Assembly (NCBI GenBank): GCA_913061235.1
Contig: CAJXTB010000009.1
Location: 230,840 to 294,839, forward strand
Reading direction: 5' to 3'
Source: an uncultured Pseudomonadota bacterium
GTDB lineage: Bacteria > Myxococcota_A > UBA796 > GCA-2862545
DNA: 64,000 bases
Shown here: positions 25,732-33,087 of the stretch, one piece after another
Layout of the letters: every line of letters begins with the position of its first letter
Position numbering within the stretch: the first letter of the stretch is position 1
Notes under the pieces: generated by a model
The model's input: the letters and a program-made list of their open reading frames with translations, nothing else
What the model was told of the DNA's origin: nothing
Database searches by the model: none
Made by a program: the position numbers and the translations under genes

Positions 25732-27021
25732 TTAGGATTTGCGAGATTCGAGCATCTGATGGGCTTGGGTGCGCATGCGTGACTTTTGCTCGATGCTGAT
25801 GCTGTTGGAGGCGTCGATGACGGCTTCGATTCTTGTGGCCGAGTAACTTCCGCTCTCGACCATCATCTCGGTGCTCTTCCACAGTTCCGTATAGGCGTCC
25901 TGGTTGTCCTTGCGCAGCATCCCGCCCAAGACTTTGCGTCCACCTTCGGCAAAGCGGTTCGTCAGGTCACCCTTCTCTTCGTCCGTGGTTGTTCGTTCCA
26001 CACGGGTCAGGTTTTCGGTGGCGGCTTCCTGGCCCTTGCCGGTGACACCGGGCACTAATCCGCCGCGGGCTTCGTTGAGTCGGGCGAGTGGGAAGTGGGT
26101 GTGCGCCATCGGGTTGTCGACGCCACGGGCATGGAACTTGAAGACATCGCCGTCTGTCAGCGCGTCACCGGCTGCGTGTACGATGTCGCCGTCCTTGCGG
26201 TAGTGAGTGCTCTTGATGCGGTCGTTCTCGTCTTTCGTGCTCTGCTTCTTCTTGAACGCATCGGCGTCTTCCTGGGCGATACCCGGGGACTGAAAGGTCA
26301 CTACGCGGCCAACGCCGGACAGGTGGACGGCCGTGAGCTGAGCCAGGGCACCGCCGAGACTGTGTCCACACACCACAGCGTCGCCGCCTGCCACGCCCAA
26401 CATCTGTGCAATGGTCGCTCGGTTGGCGCGGAATTGGTAAGAACCAACGCCGTTTTTGTTCACGTCGTCCTGGACGCCCTTCATGTTTGCGGTGCCACGC
26501 AGTGCGAGTACCGGGGCTGCTTTGCCGCCGTGGATGGCCTTCGCGATCTTGGCCTTGGGTCCATTGCCCTGGGCGAGCGGGGTGTACAGAACCCCTCGGA
26601 AGCCCGTGGCCGTGTCGTCGATGACCTGTGCCTCTTGGTATCCCCAGGCTTCGAGCTTGTTGTTGTCGAGCTTTCCGTAGGCACCGGCGTGGGCAAGCTG
26701 TTCGTAGACGATGTCTTGGGTGGGGATGTTGTGTGCGTCAGAGCGGACATCTTTCCGTCGATCGTCGCCAATGGACTTGATGCCCTTGCGGACGCTCTTA
26801 CTGATGGCCTTGAACCCGTTCTTGAAGCGCGAGCCCAACGACTTCTTCTTCTTCTTGACCGGCTGGTCTGTCGCCTTGGAGGCGCCATCGACCTGCGCGG
26901 ACTTGGCGGCTTCGGCAGCTAGGGGGTCCTGCAGTGCGTCGGCGAGGTAGGCGTCCTCTGCCTGTTCGGGGGAGCCGGATGTTGTCGGTTCGGCTGTCTT
27001 CGTAGTCGTTGCAACATTCAC
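25732..27021 (-). CDS. Class 3 lipase-family protein without signal peptide
   Basis: Alpha/beta-hydrolase of about 429 residues. The nucleophile elbow GHSLGGALAQLTAVHL is followed by TFQSPGIAQED, an Asp in YRKDGDIVHAAGD, and His in MAHTHF; this is the fungal-type class 3 lipase layout. The first about 100 residues lack a signal peptide and instead contain a Lys/Arg-rich stretch (VKKKKKSLGSRFKNG); the C-terminal 90 residues are helical and charged. GTG at 27021 with GGAG eight bases ahead is preferred to a TTG at 27078. A cytosolic, basic-tailed lipase may be a toxin delivered by a contact-dependent system, as for type VI lipase effectors; that is inference. An 11-bp inverted repeat lies 88 bases upstream. 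Confidence 0.75.
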   Translation of the reverse strand: MNVATTTKTAEPTTSGSPEQAEDAYLADALQDPLAAEAAKSAQVDGASKATDQPVKKKKKSLGSRFKNGFKAISKSVRKGIKSIGDDRRKDVRSDAHNIPTQDIVYEQLAHAGAYGKLDNNKLEAWGYQEAQVIDDTATGFRGVLYTPLAQGNGPKAKIAKAIHGGKAAPVLALRGTANMKGVQDDVNKNGVGSYQFRANRATIAQMLGVAGGDAVVCGHSLGGALAQLTAVHLSGVGRVVTFQSPGIAQEDADAFKKKQSTKDENDRIKSTHYRKDGDIVHAAGDALTDGDVFKFHARGVDNPMAHTHFPLARLNEARGGLVPGVTGKGQEAATENLTRVERTTTDEEKGDLTNRFAEGGRKVLGGMLRKDNQDAYTELWKSTEMMVESGSYSATRIEAVIDASNSISIEQKSRMRTQAHQMLESRKS

Positions 27022-27108
27022 GTCGGGTACTCCACTGAAGGATGTGCCCAATGTGGTTGCGCTGAAGGGCAACGGCAAGGCGCTCTACAAACTTCAACAG
27101 TGGTCCGC

Positions 27109-27139
27109 ATGGTTACGACTGCACCGTTGTCGTAACCAT
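27109..27139. promoter_or_regulatory. Perfect 11-bp inverted repeat upstream of the lipase gene
   Basis: ATGGTTACGAC (27109-27119) and GTCGTAACCAT (27129-27139) are perfect inverted copies with a 9-base spacer, between the stop of the small lipoprotein gene (27147) and the lipase start (27021). No T-run follows on the minus strand, so it is more like an operator or a factor-dependent terminator than an intrinsic terminator. Confidence 0.5.
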
Positions 27140-27146
27140 AGCCTGC

Positions 27147-27437
27147 CTATGGCGACTCGGTGACGAACTGTGTGCCGAGCTCGCCCAGGCTCATCACGAC
27201 CTCAACGACCTCATCGCTGGTGTTGATGTAGGAGAGGCTGGCGGTCTGCCCAAGGATGACGAGCGTGATGTCGCCAACCGGTGGGTCGCTAAAGCTCGAG
27301 TTCACAGTGCCTCTGAGTGCGCTCATGGAGCTGGTATAGGTGCCGTCCTGGATGGTGAAGAGCACGTCATCGTCGCAGTTGGGCGAACGGAAGATGCACG
27401 AGGTTGACGCCAGGCAGAGCAACAGCAGAAATCTCAT
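27147..27437 (-). CDS. Small lipoprotein, member B of duplicated cassette (copy 2)
   Basis: Lipoprotein of 96 residues: MRFLLLLCLASTSC signal with lipobox STSC, mature part beginning IFRSPNCDDD. Homologous to the lipoprotein at 27745-28044: both have CDD/CDN near the N-terminus, FTIQDGTYTS versus FEQGQYTAEL, DITLVILGQTASLSY versus PVTLQLNDQTATLTY, and VVEVVMSLGELGT versus AVEVVLDLGALGT. A small all-beta fold is likely. Its ATG overlaps the stop of the member A gene (ATGA). Function unknown. Confidence 0.75.
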   Translation of the reverse strand: MRFLLLLCLASTSCIFRSPNCDDDVLFTIQDGTYTSSMSALRGTVNSSFSDPPVGDITLVILGQTASLSYINTSDEVVEVVMSLGELGTQFVTESP

Positions 27438-27691
27438 GGCTGGTCGTCCCGCTCGAAGCTAAGAACTCCACCGCCAAAGTCTAGATCGATCAGTCCATCA
27501 CCCCGAGCGACGATGGTGTCCGGCGTACCGTCGGCGAAGGCTTCTTCACCATCCATCGTCGATGACTCAAAGGTGGGAGCGTAGGCATGCGCCGAGTAGG
27601 TGCACTGCTCTACTTTGCTAAGGGCGGTACCAGCGGCTGCGAGGCCGATGGCAGAGATGATGAACCGTCGAATCGGAGCGCCTCCAGGCAT
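27434..27691 (-). CDS. Small exported protein, member A of duplicated cassette (copy 2)
   Basis: Protein of about 85 residues with a membrane-type N-terminus (RRFIISAIGLAAAGTALSKV) and a mature part YAPTFESSTMDGEEAFADG. Homologous to the protein at 28041-28274 (YAPTFASATLDDEDVVIEA). ATG at 27691 is used, but the position aligned with the start Met of copy 1 is an ATT at 27671-27673, with GGAGG eight bases upstream; the ATG has no ribosome-binding site. A rare AUU start is possible. Its stop overlaps the member B start. Confidence 0.65.
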   Translation of the reverse strand: MPGGAPIRRFIISAIGLAAAGTALSKVEQCTYSAHAYAPTFESSTMDGEEAFADGTPDTIVARGDGLIDLDFGGGVLSFERDDQP

Positions 27692-27744
27692 CGAGTCTAC
27701 CCACACGTCTGTAGACTCGACGCTGAGTTTCGCTCACTTCATGG

Positions 27745-28044
27745 CTAGAACGGAACATCCGCCGTTCCCAGCGCACCCAGATCCAGAACAACCTCTACGG
27801 CCTCGCCGTCGACCGTCTCGTAGGTCAGCGTTGCGGTCTGGTCGTTGAGCTGGAGCGTGACGGGGCCGGGAGCAGGGTCGCCAAAGGCATCGCGAATGGC
27901 GGCGGGCACAGTGCCGTCTAGCTCCGCTGTGTATTGACCTTGTTCAAACTCGTAGATGGGATCTTCGAAGTTGTCACAGTTGCGGTCGGTATTGCCGCCA
28001 GTACAGGCTGAGGTCAGGCAGAGTGCGAGGATGATGTGTCTCAT
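27745..28044 (-). CDS. Small lipoprotein, member B of duplicated cassette (copy 1)
   Basis: Lipoprotein of 99 residues: MRHIILALCLTSAC signal, lipobox LTSAC, then TGGNTDRNCDNFEDP. Homologous to 27147-27437. The fold is probably a compact beta sandwich (GQYTAELDGTV, PVTLQLNDQTATLTYETV). ATGA overlap with the stop of member A shows coupling. No known family; the pair may act at the outer membrane or inner membrane depending on sorting (Thr at +2 fits release to the outer membrane). Confidence 0.75.
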   Translation of the reverse strand: MRHIILALCLTSACTGGNTDRNCDNFEDPIYEFEQGQYTAELDGTVPAAIRDAFGDPAPGPVTLQLNDQTATLTYETVDGEAVEVVLDLGALGTADVPF

Positions 28045-28274
28045 CGGGCGTCCTCCGCTGGGACGAAGACCAAGGTCTCACTGCCATATCGAAACTCGAT
28101 CTGTTGGTCGGCACCCGCGACAATCGCGTCTGGGGTTGCCTCAATGACGACGTCTTCATCGTCTAGGGTCGCTGAGGCGAAGGTAGGTGCGTAGGCTTCG
28201 GTGATCTGAGCGCAAAAAACAAGCGCGGACGCCGTTGTTGTGACCAGCGTGGCTGTGAGCAGAATCCATCTCAT
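28041..28274 (-). CDS. Small exported protein, member A of duplicated cassette (copy 1)
   Basis: Protein of 77 residues with N-terminal hydrophobic segment MRWILLTATLVTTTASALVF, which may be a signal anchor, and a short mature part (EAYAPTFASATLDDEDVV, IEFRYGSETLVFVP). Homologous to the protein ending at 27434. Followed with ATGA overlap by its member B. The A-B, A-B order shows a tandem duplication of a two-gene cassette that has since diverged considerably. Confidence 0.7.
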   Translation of the reverse strand: MRWILLTATLVTTTASALVFCAQITEAYAPTFASATLDDEDVVIEATPDAIVAGADQQIEFRYGSETLVFVPAEDAR

Positions 28275-28342
28275 TCGGGCAGTCTCCGGTCCGTGCCACC
28301 GTACTGTAGTGCATGCGGAGGTCGACCTGCTCCACCGGTGTC

Positions 28343-28369
28343 AAAACGCCGCACATCGGGCTGTGCGGC
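28343..28369 (-). terminator. Intrinsic terminator after the PDZ gene
   Basis: GCCGCACA (28348-28355) and TGTGCGGC (28362-28369) form a perfect 8-bp stem with a 6-base loop. On the minus strand it is followed by G then TTTT (28343-28346). It lies 61 bases past the stop of the PDZ-protein gene and before the duplicated cassette, so it probably separates the two transcripts. Confidence 0.7.
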
Positions 28370-28430
28370 CCAACCAGGGGTCTGTTGACCTGGAGGCGGC
28401 GCCTCTTGGACCGATGTCACCAGGGCCGTC

Positions 28431-29243
28431 TCAGCCTTCTAGGAACGCCCGGGTGACTACGATGGGTTCGGCGACGATGCCCGTGTCCTCGTCGTACTGC
28501 ACAACGAAGTCGATGTCGGTGCCTTCGGGGCCGGTCATCACCTGAACGAAGTCTTGAATCGACAGCAATGCGGTGGAGGTTCCATCCACTTCGGTGATCA
28601 GGTCGCCTGACTGTAGGCCCGCGCGCTCGGCGGGAGAGCCGGGCACCACCATGACAACACGCATTCCCGACCCCTCTTCTTGGATTTGAACGCCGAGGCC
28701 TCCGGTTCGTTCGGTGGGTAGCACAAGGGTAATGTCCACTTCGTCGCCGCCGAGAACATCCACCTCCACCCGGTCAGACAGGGTCCGTAGTGCGCCGTCC
28801 TGACGCCAAGCGATGAGCGTACACAGGCCTTCGTCGACCATCAGGTCGGCTTCGCCCTCGGTGACTCGGTACGACCGTCGTCCGCAGTCGCCACGCATGC
28901 CCATGCCGGCTTCTTCGACGGGGTAGCCGTCGGTATCCACAATCTCGATGTACAGGTGGCCCTCGAAGGACAGGGGCTCTGCGGTGTCTGTGCCCAAGTC
29001 CACAGCGGCGGGAGGCGGCTTTTCCGACCTTCCGGCTTGTCGCTCCCGTTCGCGTTGTTGGCTGCGCTCGGTCGGCGGTTGCAGTGTGGGACGTGGACGC
29101 TGAACAGCGACTTGTTTGGGTTCATTCGGCGCTAAGAGCTGTTCGTTGGAGTCTGTTGACGCATGTGGTCGAGCAAGCCAGGCGAGGCCCACCAAGATCA
29201 ACACCATGAAGGCGGTCAGCGCTAGGATTCGGCGTCGGCTCAC
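28431..29243 (-). CDS. Membrane-anchored PDZ-domain protein
   Basis: Protein of 270 residues with an N-terminal anchor (RRRILALTAFMVLILVGLAWL), a Pro/Gln/Arg-rich linker (residues 40-80), a beta domain with two Cys (GDCGRRSYRV, EGLCTLIAW) that looks like a carboxypeptidase-regulatory-like fold, and a C-terminal PDZ domain from about residue 180: GLGVQIQEEGSGMRVV, VVPGSPAERAGLQSGDLITEVDG. There is no protease domain, so it is a binding or scaffold protein, as in type II secretion GspC-like proteins; that comparison is only by layout. GTG start with GGAG five bases ahead. Divergent from the FAD oxidase gene with 36 bases between. Confidence 0.8.
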   Translation of the reverse strand: MSRRRILALTAFMVLILVGLAWLARPHASTDSNEQLLAPNEPKQVAVQRPRPTLQPPTERSQQRERERQAGRSEKPPPAAVDLGTDTAEPLSFEGHLYIEIVDTDGYPVEEAGMGMRGDCGRRSYRVTEGEADLMVDEGLCTLIAWRQDGALRTLSDRVEVDVLGGDEVDITLVLPTERTGGLGVQIQEEGSGMRVVMVVPGSPAERAGLQSGDLITEVDGTSTALLSIQDFVQVMTGPEGTDIDFVVQYDEDTGIVAEPIVVTRAFLEG

Positions 29244-29279
29244 GTCAGCTCCACAGGTACGTTCGCCTGTTCGACAGCA

Positions 29280-30758
29280 GTGAGCAAGGACGGTGCTGTC
29301 GTAGTTCGTCGGTTGGTGAAGTCTGGGCTATCCCTGGCCCTTCATGGAGGCAGCTTGCCGACTCCGGTCACCGATCCCAGCGTCATCGAAGGCTACCTGA
29401 CGGACGCATCGAATATCCACGGCCATGCCGAGGGCTTGGTGCGACCGACGTCTACCGAAGAAGTGTCGGCCATCCTGCGCTACTGCCAAGCCAACAACAT
29501 CGCCGTCACCGTCTCTGCGGGGCGCACGTCCACAACCGCTGCTGCCGTTCCCCAGGGCGGCTGGGTGTTGTCTATGGAGCGTCTCAACACGATCCACCAC
29601 ATTGGCCAAGACACTGCACAGGCCGATGGTGGCGTGTTCCTCGGTGCTTTCCAGACCGAAATCGAGGCAGCGGGACGCTTCTTCCCCCCCGACCCGACCT
29701 CTCGCCACGAATGCAGCCTTGGTGCGGCGATTGCGTGCAATGCGTCGGGTGCTCGGTCCTTCCGCTACGGTCCAACACGCCCTTGGGTGCTGGGTCTGAC
29801 GGTCGTCCTTCCCAACGGAGAGGTGATGGAGGTCAAGCGCGGGGACTCGGTACCGGACGACTGGCCGGTGGTTGACTGGGTGGAGCCCCACGTCAAGACC
29901 GCTGCCGGGTATGCGCCGACCCGTGATGCCGTGGACTTTTTCATTGGCCAGGAAGGCACTCTTGGCATCATCACCCGGGCCACCGTTCGGTTGACTGACT
30001 TGCCGGCTGAGATCATGGGCGTGCTGGCCTATTTCCCCTCACGCGCCTCTCTGCTTCGTTTCGTAGACGTGGCTCGAACAGCAGCGCGTGCAGATCGGGG
30101 CGGCGCTGTTTCTCCACGATGCCTTGAATACTACGATTCAAACTGTCTTGAACTGGCGGCCAAGCGCGTCGGAGGGGTTCCATCTGACGCTGTCTGCGCA
30201 CTGTTCTGTGAACAGGAGGTCCAACCCTCTCATGAGGAGGACGGACACATGGCAGCATGGTGGGAAGCTCTGGATGAAGCCGGTGCATTGGCGGACGACA
30301 CCCTGATTGCGACAGATACGGCGACCCGTGAGATGCTGCTGTCGCTGCGGCACGCCATTCCTGCGGGTGTGAACGAAGAGGTCGTGGCTAACGGCATGCC
30401 GAAGGTGGGCACCGACCTCGCGGTTCCTGACTCCGCCCTGCCGGCGATTATGGACGCCTATGAGGCGGCTCCCATGCGCCATGTTCTGTTCGGGCACATT
30501 GGGGACAACCACCTGCACCTGAATCTGCTGCCCAAGAATGAGGGTGAGCTTGCCCGCGCGCGTGCGTTCTATGGGGAGCTTGTGAAGACGACCATTTCGC
30601 TCGGAGGCACCGTGAGCGCCGAGCACGGAATCGGAAAGCTCAAGACCGCGTACTTGGCTGACATGGTCGGACCAGAGGTCATCGCGCGCTTTCGGGCATT
30701 GAAGCAGCGCCTCGACCCTGCATGGATCTTAGGACGCGGTACAATGCTGACGCAATGA
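29280..30758 (+). CDS. FAD-linked oxidase (GlcD/D-lactate dehydrogenase type)
   Basis: Flavoprotein of 492 residues. FAD-binding PCMH-type domain at about 50-230 (GLVRPTSTEEVSAILRYC, SAGRTSTTAAAVP, CSLGAAIACNASGARSFRYG, FFIGQEGTLGIITRATV), then the FAD-oxidase C-terminal domain with HIGDNHLHLNLLP and SAEHGIGKLK near 445. This is the layout of GlcD and D-2-hydroxyacid dehydrogenases. No GlcE or GlcF partner genes follow. The FAD loop has Thr/Ala in place of the usual PxGGGTS glycines, a variation seen in the family. Substrate is not determinable. Followed by an ECF sigma gene after 46 bases. Confidence 0.88.
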   Translation: MSKDGAVVVRRLVKSGLSLALHGGSLPTPVTDPSVIEGYLTDASNIHGHAEGLVRPTSTEEVSAILRYCQANNIAVTVSAGRTSTTAAAVPQGGWVLSMERLNTIHHIGQDTAQADGGVFLGAFQTEIEAAGRFFPPDPTSRHECSLGAAIACNASGARSFRYGPTRPWVLGLTVVLPNGEVMEVKRGDSVPDDWPVVDWVEPHVKTAAGYAPTRDAVDFFIGQEGTLGIITRATVRLTDLPAEIMGVLAYFPSRASLLRFVDVARTAARADRGGAVSPRCLEYYDSNCLELAAKRVGGVPSDAVCALFCEQEVQPSHEEDGHMAAWWEALDEAGALADDTLIATDTATREMLLSLRHAIPAGVNEEVVANGMPKVGTDLAVPDSALPAIMDAYEAAPMRHVLFGHIGDNHLHLNLLPKNEGELARARAFYGELVKTTISLGGTVSAEHGIGKLKTAYLADMVGPEVIARFRALKQRLDPAWILGRGTMLTQ

Positions 30759-30804
30759 TCTGCAACTGTGTAAGTCCCAGGCTCTCGCTTCGTTGGAGGG
30801 GTGA

Positions 30805-31386
30805 ATGATGGCTCGGTCCGCGGCGCGGAACGACCTCATTCCTCTGGAGGAAGAGCGCGTGGTCGTTAGCCAACTCAAAGCGGGAGACCGCGCAGCATTT
30901 GCCACGTTGTATCAGTGGTATAATGATCGCGTCTACCGGCAGGCAATCTTGCCTCGCTTGGGTAACCGTGAGCTGGCTGAGGACTGCCTGCGAGACACGT
31001 GGCGCACGGTGCTCGAGAAGATTGAGCAGTTCACACTTGTGGACCGCAGCATCTTCTTCTGGATTCACCGCATTGCTGTGAACAAGGCGATGGACGTTCA
31101 TCGCCGGCTCAAGCGCGACCGCAAGATTGAAGATGCGGTCAAGGATCAGCCAGTTGTTCAGCAGAGCGAGCAACCGGATCGACGCCGTGAGGTGTTGGAT
31201 ACGAAACGCGACGTGGAGACGTCTCTGTCCCGAATGAATGAACGCTATGCCATGGCTCTACGGATGCGCCTCGTCGAGGACCGCGACCGTGAGGAGTGTG
31301 CGGCTGCACTTGGAGTGACGCTCGGCAACTTCGACGTCATTCTTCACCGTGCAACAAAGGCTTTCCGTAAGGTGTACCCACCATGA
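30805..31386 (+). CDS. ECF-type RNA polymerase sigma factor
   Basis: Sigma factor of 193 residues. Region 2 at about 25-95 (LKAGDRAAFATLYQWYNDRVY, ELAEDCLRDTW, FFWIHRIAVNKAMDVHRR) and region 4 at 135-190 (RYAMALRMRLVEDRDREECAAAL, then VTLGNFDVILHRATKAFRK) are present and region 3 is absent, as in ECF factors. GGAGG lies ahead of tandem ATGs at 30805 and 30808. The stop overlaps the next gene (ATGA), which has one membrane span and is the likely anti-sigma factor. Confidence 0.92.
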   Translation: MMARSAARNDLIPLEEERVVVSQLKAGDRAAFATLYQWYNDRVYRQAILPRLGNRELAEDCLRDTWRTVLEKIEQFTLVDRSIFFWIHRIAVNKAMDVHRRLKRDRKIEDAVKDQPVVQQSEQPDRRREVLDTKRDVETSLSRMNERYAMALRMRLVEDRDREECAAALGVTLGNFDVILHRATKAFRKVYPP

Positions 31387-33050
31387 TGTCCGTCGAACAG
31401 CAAGCGAAAGCGCTCGCCGATTGGCTAGCGTCAAACCCCGGCGCAGAGCCACCTGAAGGCGTGGATAGCGACGTCATCGAGGCGGTGTACTCGCTACGCC
31501 CGGACTTGGCGCCTGCACCGCGGGTCAGCATGGATGACATCCTTGGGTTGGTCACCGCTGGACCTCTGGCAGCACCGGCGACTCCAGCGGCGAGTAGTGC
31601 TCCCGTAGCACCGGTGGATGCTGTGGTGAGCAGCATTCCCGAGGCCATCAGTACGCCAACGCCCGCCAATAACAACCGTCGACTGTGGGCTGTATTGGGC
31701 GGTGTTGCCGCACTTGCTGCTGCCGTTCTCGTCACCGTTCAGGTATCGATGACCGCTTCACAAGGGTCTTTTGCACCAGAGAACAGCGTGCCGGCACTCG
31801 CTCAAGCGCCTTCGGTGCCGCAAGAACCTTCCATGGACGGTGCTCGCTCGTTCAACCAGCCTAGTGGGGCTTCACGTCAGCTCGACACGGTCGTGGGCGG
31901 AACGGTGACCGAGGAGCAGACCGTCTCACGAGATGGAGACGGCCTCTGGGATGCCGTGGCCGACCTAGGTGTCCCTGAGGAGCAGGAGGAAGAGGCAGAC
32001 TTTGAGTTCGCAAATGACGCGGACATGGCGGGGGAATTCCGAGACGAGACTGGTGGAGATTGGCGCGAGGATAGTCTGGCCGAGCGTCAGCCCAATGGTG
32101 ACTTGGGTAGGAACGAACAAGCAGGTACAGAGATCGTCAGTGGGTCGGCCGCAACGGGCGCCGATCGAAGCACGTCGGGTCTGCTGGGTGGCGATTTTGC
32201 TGAAGACGATGCTGCCTTTGGTGCTGCCGGGGCGATGGACAGCAATGATCTGGCACTCGCCGCAAGGCCACGGCCGGCCCCGGCGTCCGCACCCTCCGCT
32301 GCGCCAGCACGCGTGACCACGATTGCTGCGACCCCAGATCCCGCCCCTGCCCCGCCACCTCCGACAGTCACAGCCCCAGAACCGGAACCGGTTGACGTGG
32401 GATGGACGGACGACTTGCTGGATGCCGCCGTGGCAGACGCGGAAGACGCGCCTGCGGATGACCAGTGGGAGGAAGCTGAGGCACGGTCCGCCGACGAATC
32501 GGTGGCAGGCCTCGAAGTAGACGAACTTGTTGTGGTGGAGAGTACGAGGACTCGGCGCGACCGTGACTCGCGTCGTGGGCAACGACGGGATGCTGCTGAG
32601 GGCGGACAAGCTCCTCCCGCACAGGGCCCATCCGCCGTAGACATGCCACGGGAAGCACCAGTCGCGGCCCAGCAGGAACCATCGCCTGTGGAGCCGTCTG
32701 TTGTGAGTCGTTTCTCGACTGTGCAACCCGATGCCGATGCTGGAGTGATTCAGGCGCAACAGCGCGCCCGGGCTCTTGCGAACCGCCAGCAGTATGGCAA
32801 CGCATTCGATACGTTGAGTGGGTACATTTCGCCGTCAGCACCCATTGACGTTGTGCTGGACTCTGCCGAGTACGCCTTTGCAGCGGGTCGGTGGGCGGAC
32901 ACTGTTCGTGTTGCATCGATTCGGATCGACGCAAACGTACCGTCGGATTCGCCCCAGTCTCGGTCGCGCCTGTACGACTACCGAGCCCGTGCTCAGGCGA
33001 TGTTGGACGAGCGGATGTCGGCACCCGTGATCATGATGGACGAACCGTAG
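31383..33050 (+). CDS. Putative membrane anti-sigma factor with long disordered periplasmic region
   Basis: Protein of 555 residues coupled to the ECF sigma gene (ATGA). The cytosolic N-terminus (about 90 residues, EQQAKALADWLASNPG, VYSLRPDLAPAPRVSMDDIL) would hold the sigma-binding part; it has no zinc HxxxCxxC motif. One span at about 99-120 (LWAVLGGVAALAAAVLVTVQV). Residues 130-460 are low-complexity, acidic and Pro/Ala-rich (PAPAPPPPTVTAPEPEP) and probably disordered. The C-terminal about 90 residues are helical and look like TPR-type repeats (ARALANRQQYGNAFDTLSGY, YAFAAGRWADTVRVASIR). The function is inferred from position and topology. Confidence 0.7.
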   Translation: MMSVEQQAKALADWLASNPGAEPPEGVDSDVIEAVYSLRPDLAPAPRVSMDDILGLVTAGPLAAPATPAASSAPVAPVDAVVSSIPEAISTPTPANNNRRLWAVLGGVAALAAAVLVTVQVSMTASQGSFAPENSVPALAQAPSVPQEPSMDGARSFNQPSGASRQLDTVVGGTVTEEQTVSRDGDGLWDAVADLGVPEEQEEEADFEFANDADMAGEFRDETGGDWREDSLAERQPNGDLGRNEQAGTEIVSGSAATGADRSTSGLLGGDFAEDDAAFGAAGAMDSNDLALAARPRPAPASAPSAAPARVTTIAATPDPAPAPPPPTVTAPEPEPVDVGWTDDLLDAAVADAEDAPADDQWEEAEARSADESVAGLEVDELVVVESTRTRRDRDSRRGQRRDAAEGGQAPPAQGPSAVDMPREAPVAAQQEPSPVEPSVVSRFSTVQPDADAGVIQAQQRARALANRQQYGNAFDTLSGYISPSAPIDVVLDSAEYAFAAGRWADTVRVASIRIDANVPSDSPQSRSRLYDYRARAQAMLDERMSAPVIMMDEP

Positions 33051-33087
33051 CAACGCAGGCTAGGCGACAGCTTGGGCTGCAGTGATG

